64,000 nt of DNA, taken from the NCBI RefSeq assembly GCF_014645835.1, contig NZ_BMMM01000016.1, forward strand, positions 124,001 to 188,000, written 5' to 3'. The notes under the pieces are model-generated. The model saw nothing but the letters and a program-made list of their open reading frames with translations, had not been told where the DNA came from and did no database searches. The translations under genes and the position numbers were made by a program. Shown here in pieces: positions 59,298 through 64,000 of this stretch; the stretch's first letter is position 1; each line of letters begins with the position of its first letter. This stretch comes from Streptomyces albiflavescens. Lineage in GTDB: Bacteria; Actinomycetota; Actinomycetes; Streptomycetales; Streptomycetaceae.

Positions 59298-59606
59298 CTA
59301 GAGCTTGATCTCGATGTCGACACCGGCCGGAAGGTCGAGTCGCATCAGAGAGTCAACGGTCTTGGGCGTCGGGTCGAGAATGTCGATCAGGCGCTTGTGC
59401 GTGCGCATCTCGAAGTGCTCGCGCGAGTCCTTGTACTTGTGCGGCGACTTGATGACGCAGTACACGTTCTTCTCAGTGGGCAGCGGCACCGGGCCCGCGA
59501 CCGACGCACCAGTGCGGGTCACCGTCTCGACGATCTTCTTCGCCGAGGAGTCGATGACCTCGTGGTCGTAGGCCTTGAGCCGGATGCGGATCTTCTGTCC
59601 CGCCAT
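59298..59606 (-). CDS. rpsJ: 30S ribosomal protein S10
   Basis: 102 aa; AGQKIRIRLKAYDHEVIDSS start and RLIDILDPTPKTVDSLMRLD end. First gene of the S10 operon, ribosome site AAAGGA. No tuf gene lies directly upstream. Confidence 0.99.
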   Translation of the reverse strand: MAGQKIRIRLKAYDHEVIDSSAKKIVETVTRTGASVAGPVPLPTEKNVYCVIKSPHKYKDSREHFEMRTHKRLIDILDPTPKTVDSLMRLDLPAGVDIEIKL

Positions 59607-60013
59607 GGCTACTCAGTAGTCCTTTGTCTCGTAAAACGCTCTGGTACCCGGGGTCCGCGTCCGTTGTCTCCGACCCACGCGGTCGGGCGTGTCGCGCTCC
59701 TGCTGACAGAGATCTCCGTAGAGGATTTCCCTGCTCAGGGACGCGGCTCAGCCCAAAAGGCAACCGCTGGACCGGAGGCTGACTGCATCCATACGCTGAT
59801 GCGTGGCCACCGGGCGCCTGGTCGGCACCCCGCTGACACTTCCCGGAAGATTCCCGTACGTCCGCCCCAGCGCTGCCTTCCGACAGATTGGGCGACGAGT
59901 ACTGTGGGACTCGCTTCCAGTCCTCCCGGCGGGAGGCGCGCAGCATCGGCACTCGACCGAGCAACCCCGTTAGTCTGCCATACGGGGCGGGGGGCTGGCC
60001 AATCGAGCCGAGG
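59607..60013. other. Long untranslated leader of the S10 operon
   Basis: About 400 nt between the predicted promoter and rpsJ with no convincing gene. It includes GC-rich inverted segments and the short block GTATGGCAGACTAACGG on the minus strand, which could be a second promoter. The rest of the gap, 60042-60280, shows a (CCCCCG)n tract near 60102-60128, a CCCGGAC-A-GTCCGGG palindrome (60228-60242) and nothing else recognised. Confidence 0.55.
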
Positions 60014-60041
60014 ATCGTACCCCGGGGGTGACGCAGGTCAA
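60014..60041 (-). promoter_or_regulatory. Sigma70-type promoter of the S10 operon
   Basis: TTGACC (60036-60041) and TACGAT (60014-60019), 16 nt apart on the minus strand. Start expected near 60007, giving a leader of about 400 nt. Confidence 0.55.
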
Positions 60042-60280
60042 ACCCGGCTCGGCCGGAACCGCGGCGCCGGGCCTCCGAGGAGCCACACCCGGGTCATGCC
60101 TCGCCCCGCCCCCGCCCCCGCCCCCGCCCACCGCAGAGCCGGGGACACCGACCGCGTACGGGATGCCCGCCCCCAGTGCGATCCCCTATGCCGATCGATC
60201 AAACTCTCCATCGGTCGCCCGGCTCGTCCCGGACAGTCCGGGCCTGCCGGTCCTGAGCTCTGAGGTCCTCCAGGCATCAC

Positions 60281-60805
60281 TCAGTCCCAGGGCGGAAGTA
60301 CTGGCTTGCGGCTCCACCACTCCCCGAGCTCGGACTCGGGCTTCTCCTTTGTCGGGCGTACCCACGGGCGCAGTGAACCGTCCGGGTCCCGGACGCTCGC
60401 GGCATGGAAGCGTGCATCCAACCGCGCCAACAGATCTCCGAGCGCGCCTTCTCGCACCGTCGCCGGCATCGCACGCATCGACGCCCCCAGGGCGTCCCGT
60501 GAATCCAGATCGTTGCCGTAGGCGCTGATGGGATAGAAGTCCTCACTCGACCAGCCCGGCTCCATCCGACGCACCACGCGCTCCCAGGACGCGAACCGGT
60601 CCGCCACCGAGTACACGGGCACCGTCATCGCCTCCCGGACTTTCGGCGCGACCCGGGACCGTTCCACCTCGAGGCGCTCGGCGTCGGACCGTACGACCGC
60701 TTCGAGCACGGCGTCCGGCAGGTCGGCCCACGCGGCTCTGCTGTCCGGCGCCGCCCAGAACACGTCGTACGGCGCGCTCACGACGGCCCCATTCGGGGCG
60801 CCCAC
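60281..60805 (-). CDS. Hypothetical protein downstream of Rhs locus
   Basis: About 174 aa from a GTG 4 nt after the previous stop. It is soluble and Trp-rich (SAPYDVFWAAPDSRAAW; GEWWSRKPVLPPWD end), with no signal and no known domain. Alternative starts: an in-frame one at 60844 overlapping the previous gene, or a GTG at 60781. Close spacing suggests it works with the gene at 60810. Function unknown; it could be an accessory of the toxin locus. Confidence 0.7.
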   Translation of the reverse strand: MGAPNGAVVSAPYDVFWAAPDSRAAWADLPDAVLEAVVRSDAERLEVERSRVAPKVREAMTVPVYSVADRFASWERVVRRMEPGWSSEDFYPISAYGNDLDSRDALGASMRAMPATVREGALGDLLARLDARFHAASVRDPDGSLRPWVRPTKEKPESELGEWWSRKPVLPPWD

Positions 60806-60809
60806 CCGC

Positions 60810-61277
60810 TCATGAGCGGCGTCCGCGCAGGGCCCGCCAGGCATCCCCGACCGCGTCCTCGGACTGCAGCCACCAGCCCTCCAGCTTGTTCCGCACAGTT
60901 GTCAGCACCCACCGCCGCTTGAGCCACGGCGGCAGCTGCCGGAACGGCACGAACGTCAGCGTGTCGTCGATGGCGTTCTCGGCGATGCCACGATGACCCT
61001 CAGCACGCAGCGCGGCGTACAGCTGCGGGGTCAGTTCACCGTTGAGCCGCGCCGCGGTGCCGGCCGCGGTGAACGCGAACCCCCGCTGGGCGCGGTCCGG
61101 CAACTGCATCGCCCTGATGATCCGAGGCGACGCCTCCTCCAGCGAACACTGGAACGCCAACCCGATCACCGCCGTACCGAGACGCGGCTCGCCGCGCTCG
61201 AACGCGGCGTCCACGGCGTCGGGGTCGTCGATGCCCAACAGACCCTCACCGGTTTCCCAGTCGTATTCGGATGCCAT
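60810..61277 (-). CDS. Hypothetical protein downstream of Rhs locus
   Basis: 155 aa, MASEYDWETGEGLLGIDDPD start, mostly helical (SPRIIRAMQLPDRAQRGFAF; LNGELTPQLYAALRAEGHRG), no signal and no recognised domain. It is tightly linked to the gene at 60281. Base composition is like the chromosome, unlike the lower-GC SUKH and Rhs genes upstream. Confidence 0.75.
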   Translation of the reverse strand: MASEYDWETGEGLLGIDDPDAVDAAFERGEPRLGTAVIGLAFQCSLEEASPRIIRAMQLPDRAQRGFAFTAAGTAARLNGELTPQLYAALRAEGHRGIAENAIDDTLTFVPFRQLPPWLKRRWVLTTVRNKLEGWWLQSEDAVGDAWRALRGRRS

Positions 61278-61524
61278 ACCGGACCTCGTTTGTCAGTCGT
61301 ACGGGGGCCGCAGCACCGCAACTGGCCTGCAGTCGGCGCCTAACTTTGCGAGTCGAGCCGCAGCACAGTTGTACCGGACCGTACGCTCCGTCTCAGGGCG
61401 TCGTACTCCTAGCGCGTATTGCTGGCTAAACTTCAGAGGCCGGTCAATTTGCACCCGCCCAAGATGGGGGAGTCGGAAGATCACCTCGGTCCATTTCAGG
61501 AGTTGTGGGCCATACAGGAGTCAT
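61278..61524. other. Intergenic region without a recognised gene
   Basis: 247 nt, lower in GC than the surroundings, between the immunity gene and the two unknown genes. A 63-codon minus-strand frame (61293-61484) lacks a ribosome site and family features. Possibly a remnant of an older toxin or immunity module. Confidence 0.4.
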
Positions 61525-62070
61525 CTACACGTAGGGGTTCGTCGAGAACTCCGGGTGGCCGCTCGGGAAGTCTTCAGGGAAAAAGCGAACACGGAGGGCT
61601 CCGGTCAGCAGGTCCAGCACTACTCCCGTGGAACTTCTCGGCGAGATGACGAAGTCGAGCTGGCCAGCCTGAATGATAACCGTTGACCAAGCTCCGGGAT
61701 CGCCGACTGGTATCCATAGCAGCGAGTCGCCATTGTCGGTTACTCCCCACTGAATAAGTTCTTCGGGGACAGTTCGGTGACGAGTCAGAATCTCACGCAG
61801 AGTGGGTACGTCCTTGCCGCGGAGTATTGATTGCATCGCATCGGTACTGGTATCGATGTCGAGATTCGGATTATCTGCGCCAGCCGCGAAGATCCACAAG
61901 AATTCGTCAAAGCATCCTGTGCCGTATACGCGAGTCAGATCGTAATGATCAGCGGGAATTGTTCGGGATACCCGTTCCGTCCGACCGGAGAGAGACGGAA
62001 CGGGGTTCGATGGAGGCGGGCACAGCTCCGTGAGGTTCGGTAGATCCTCCACATGGTTCATGCCGACCAT
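61525..62070 (-). CDS. SUKH (SMI1/KNR4) family protein, probable toxin immunity
   Basis: 181 aa. The SUKH core is recognisable by YGTGCFDEFLWIFAAGADNP and the end DFVISPRSSTGVVLDLLTG. SUKH proteins are a main immunity family for polymorphic nuclease toxins. It starts 15 nt after the Rhs nuclease gene on the same strand, the normal toxin-immunity order, so it should neutralise that nuclease. Lower GC content than the core genes suggests transfer as a module. Confidence 0.82.
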   Translation of the reverse strand: MVGMNHVEDLPNLTELCPPPSNPVPSLSGRTERVSRTIPADHYDLTRVYGTGCFDEFLWIFAAGADNPNLDIDTSTDAMQSILRGKDVPTLREILTRHRTVPEELIQWGVTDNGDSLLWIPVGDPGAWSTVIIQAGQLDFVISPRSSTGVVLDLLTGALRVRFFPEDFPSGHPEFSTNPYV

Positions 62071-62085
62071 TCGGGTTGCACCTTC

Positions 62086-64000
62086 CTACATATTGGGCAG
62101 TCGTCTGCTGAACGACCAGCCGAAGTCATCTACGGCTTCAATGAGAACGTGACTGGGAACGTTGCCTCCGTGAGCATATTCGGGAGTCACACTCATGGTG
62201 ACGGTATTCCCGGTTGATCTCACATGTGCGGCAATAAGGTCTTCGGCATCAGAAATCGGCCCGTTGTTCTGTGTGGTTCCTTGCGTGACAATGTTCCGCA
62301 TGTCCCGTCCATCACCTCCGAACTGCTGCCCAATCAAGTGTCCCCGCGAATGGCCGGCCGGACCCCCCTGGAATCCAGGGGGAGCGTAACGGGCCCCTCG
62401 ACCTGGTGGACTTCCGATGAGCCCGTTGGCCGCGTCATCCAGAGTCTGCGGAGTGACCTCCGCGTATGCCGGGCCTCGCTGCCCGTTCGGTGCGATGTCG
62501 CTGTAGTACGGGCTGAGTCCAAGGGGGTCGACCCCGGTGTGCGGGTTGTGGACGTAGGTAGCCGGGTTTGGTGCCGGTGCAAGACCAAGCGGGTCCGGTG
62601 TCAGGTAGCGGGCGGTCTCAGGGTCGTAGTAGCGGAAGTAGTTGTAATGGAGGCCGGATTCCGGATCGTAGTACTGGCCCGGAAAACGAAGCGGGGTGTA
62701 CGCCGCAGCGTCGGCATTCCATGTTGTTGTTCCCCAGAGCGTGGCTCGCGTGTGCCATGCGACGCCGCCGTCTTCATCGACGAGTTCTGTCGGTGTTCCG
62801 ACCAGATCCGTGACAATGGAAAAGAATCGGGAGTCAATTTCCTGCTGCGGCGCTTCGGCTGCGGTGATGCGTTCCGTCTGCGCGATCGGATGGAGACCGT
62901 CGTGGTCCCACGTCAGCGTCACCATGTGAGACAAGGACTGTGTTCGAGTCGTCTGCTCGCAAAGGGTGACGCCGTCCCAGGCAAAGTCGATGTGCTCCAC
63001 AACGGTGCGGCCGTCCACAGCGATGCGTTGCTTGGCGATACGGCGGCCCAGCGGGTCATAGCGATAGCGCCAGAGAGTCTCGTCCGGCGTCGTGACCGAG
63101 ATCAGACGGTTCTCCGAGTCCCAGGTGTAGCGCCAGGTATCAGGCTTGCGTGACAGGCGCTTCTTCTGGCGCAGAACCATTCGGCCCAAGGCGTCGTACT
63201 CGTAACGGGTCGTGCCCGCACGACTGATTCGCGTACCGGTGTAGGCGCGGCGTCCTATGGACTCCTCACCAGGATGCTTGGTGGGCCAGGCAGCATCGGT
63301 CAGGTTGCCCGCCTCGTCATAGGCGTAGCGCTCGGTCCAGTTGTGTGCGTGGACAGCGGTGACACGGCTCGCGAAGTCCAGGTCGAATCTCCGGCTTCCC
63401 GACAACTGGTCATCGGTACGGACGAGGTTCCCGTCCTCGCCGTACATGTAGGCGCGATTCAGCACACTGCTGCCGTCGGCGCCGGACAGAGACTGGGCGG
63501 TGAGGCGGCCGAGGCCGTCGTAAGCATGCGTAAGCGTGACGTTCGAACCGATGGAGCGACGGGTCTCCAGACCGGACCAGTCATGGTCGAAGTGTATGGT
63601 CCGGCCCGAAGCGTCCAGTTGCGTTCGGTTACCCAGGGCGTCATGGGTCCATGTGGAAGAGGCCCCAGAAGGGGTTGTCCTACGGGCGAGGCGCCCCAAC
63701 TGGTCGCGCTCGTAGACCATGTGCCGACCGTTGATCGTCTCGCGTGCGACGAGTCCGTTGAGGTCGTGCAGCAGAGTGAGCGATGCGTCAGGTCCCGTCG
63801 CTTTGACCAATGCGCGGGTCAGGTCGTAGGCGAACTCTGTCACATGGTCGCCGCTGGCTTTCCGGACCAAGTTGCCGACGACGTCGTATGCGTACTGGAT
63901 GGTGTGGCCGAGTGCGTCTGTCCGCGAGGTCAGGCGGCCCGCCTCGTCGTACGCGTAGTTCAGGACCCGGTCGTCGAAATCGCACTCCGCGATCAGTCGT
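62086..64000 (-). CDS. Rhs/YD-repeat polymorphic toxin with C-terminal nuclease (5' end outside window)
   Basis: At least 637 residues; the frame is open to the right window edge. Many YD repeats are visible (YDEAGRLTSRTDALGH; YDALGRMVLRQKK; YDEAGNLTDAAW), ending in the Rhs core RFPGQYYDPESGLHYNYFRY and ARYLTPDPLGL, followed by GVDPLGLSP, the usual border to the toxin tip. The last ~140 residues carry GHSRGHLIGQQFGGDGRDM then RNIVTQGTTQNN, the pattern of DNA/RNA non-specific (beta-beta-alpha metal) endonucleases with the catalytic His in RGHLI. Export route and shell-forming N-terminus are not visible. It is partnered by the SUKH gene 15 nt downstream. Confidence 0.9.
   Translation of the reverse strand, partial: RLIAECDFDDRVLNYAYDEAGRLTSRTDALGHTIQYAYDVVGNLVRKASGDHVTEFAYDLTRALVKATGPDASLTLLHDLNGLVARETINGRHMVYERDQLGRLARRTTPSGASSTWTHDALGNRTQLDASGRTIHFDHDWSGLETRRSIGSNVTLTHAYDGLGRLTAQSLSGADGSSVLNRAYMYGEDGNLVRTDDQLSGSRRFDLDFASRVTAVHAHNWTERYAYDEAGNLTDAAWPTKHPGEESIGRRAYTGTRISRAGTTRYEYDALGRMVLRQKKRLSRKPDTWRYTWDSENRLISVTTPDETLWRYRYDPLGRRIAKQRIAVDGRTVVEHIDFAWDGVTLCEQTTRTQSLSHMVTLTWDHDGLHPIAQTERITAAEAPQQEIDSRFFSIVTDLVGTPTELVDEDGGVAWHTRATLWGTTTWNADAAAYTPLRFPGQYYDPESGLHYNYFRYYDPETARYLTPDPLGLAPAPNPATYVHNPHTGVDPLGLSPYYSDIAPNGQRGPAYAEVTPQTLDDAANGLIGSPPGRGARYAPPGFQGGPAGHSRGHLIGQQFGGDGRDMRNIVTQGTTQNNGPISDAEDLIAAHVRSTGNTVTMSVTPEYAHGGNVPSHVLIEAVDDFGWSFSRRLPNM

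Noticed and set aside
59473..59964. 163-codon minus-strand frame over the rpsJ leader
   Set aside because: Out of frame with rpsJ, overlaps its start, and shows no family features.
61293..61484. 63-codon minus-strand frame between the SUKH gene and the unknown pair
   Set aside because: No ribosome site, no recognisable features; composition does not support coding.

Overview
The window is chromosomal DNA from a high-GC actinomycete, almost certainly a Streptomyces. Evidence: third codon positions are nearly all G/C, GTG starts are common, and the gene order around acpS, alr, tsaD, glmS, coaA, glmM, rplM-rpsI and the S10/spc/alpha ribosomal operons is the Streptomyces one. Streptomyces-type families (XRE-DUF5753, DUF397, RsbW-like ATPase) are also present. 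Most genes lie on the minus strand.

Layout. 1-5137: beta-xylosidase (GH3), a three-part sugar ABC importer and a LacI-type repressor, resembling bxl-type xylobiose loci; a textbook promoter overlaid by a palindromic operator precedes the importer. 5259-14882: tRNA t6A genes (tsaD, tsaB, tsaE), rimI, a membrane-anchored alpha/beta hydrolase, alanine racemase, an L,D-transpeptidase, nnrD and acpS. 15003-19518: a helical-repeat protein paired with a membrane-tethered M16-like peptidase, then a regulatory trio (RsbW-like ATPase, XRE-DUF5753, DUF397). 19479-25245: cell-wall precursor and housekeeping genes glmS, coaA and glmM, then rpsI-rplM. 25498-41779: accessory glycan region. 41959-59606: truA, rplQ, rpoA, rpsK, rpsM, rpmJ, infA, map, adk, secY, then the spc and S10 ribosomal operons. 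60281-64000: two unknown genes, a SUKH-type immunity protein and the end of an Rhs protein with a nuclease toxin tip.

The most novel part is 27742-41779, ten same-strand genes. Two tandem copies of a four-gene cassette (processive GT2 synthase, GH26 lipoprotein, two GT-C membrane glycosyltransferases, here called A and B) are joined within each copy by 1-4 nt overlaps. They are followed by UDP-glucose dehydrogenase and polyprenol-phosphate-mannose synthase. The parts suggest synthesis, trimming and decoration of a secreted beta-linked polysaccharide. The copies have diverged in a complementary way: copy 1 has a degenerate GT-C enzyme A, and copy 2 has a GH26 whose catalytic motif is altered.

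In the ribosomal region, strong inverted repeats between genes mark likely transcription-unit borders: S10/spc, spc/secY-adk, adk/map and after rplQ. A good promoter about 400 nt upstream of rpsJ implies a long leader. No tRNA, rRNA, CRISPR array or insertion sequence was seen.
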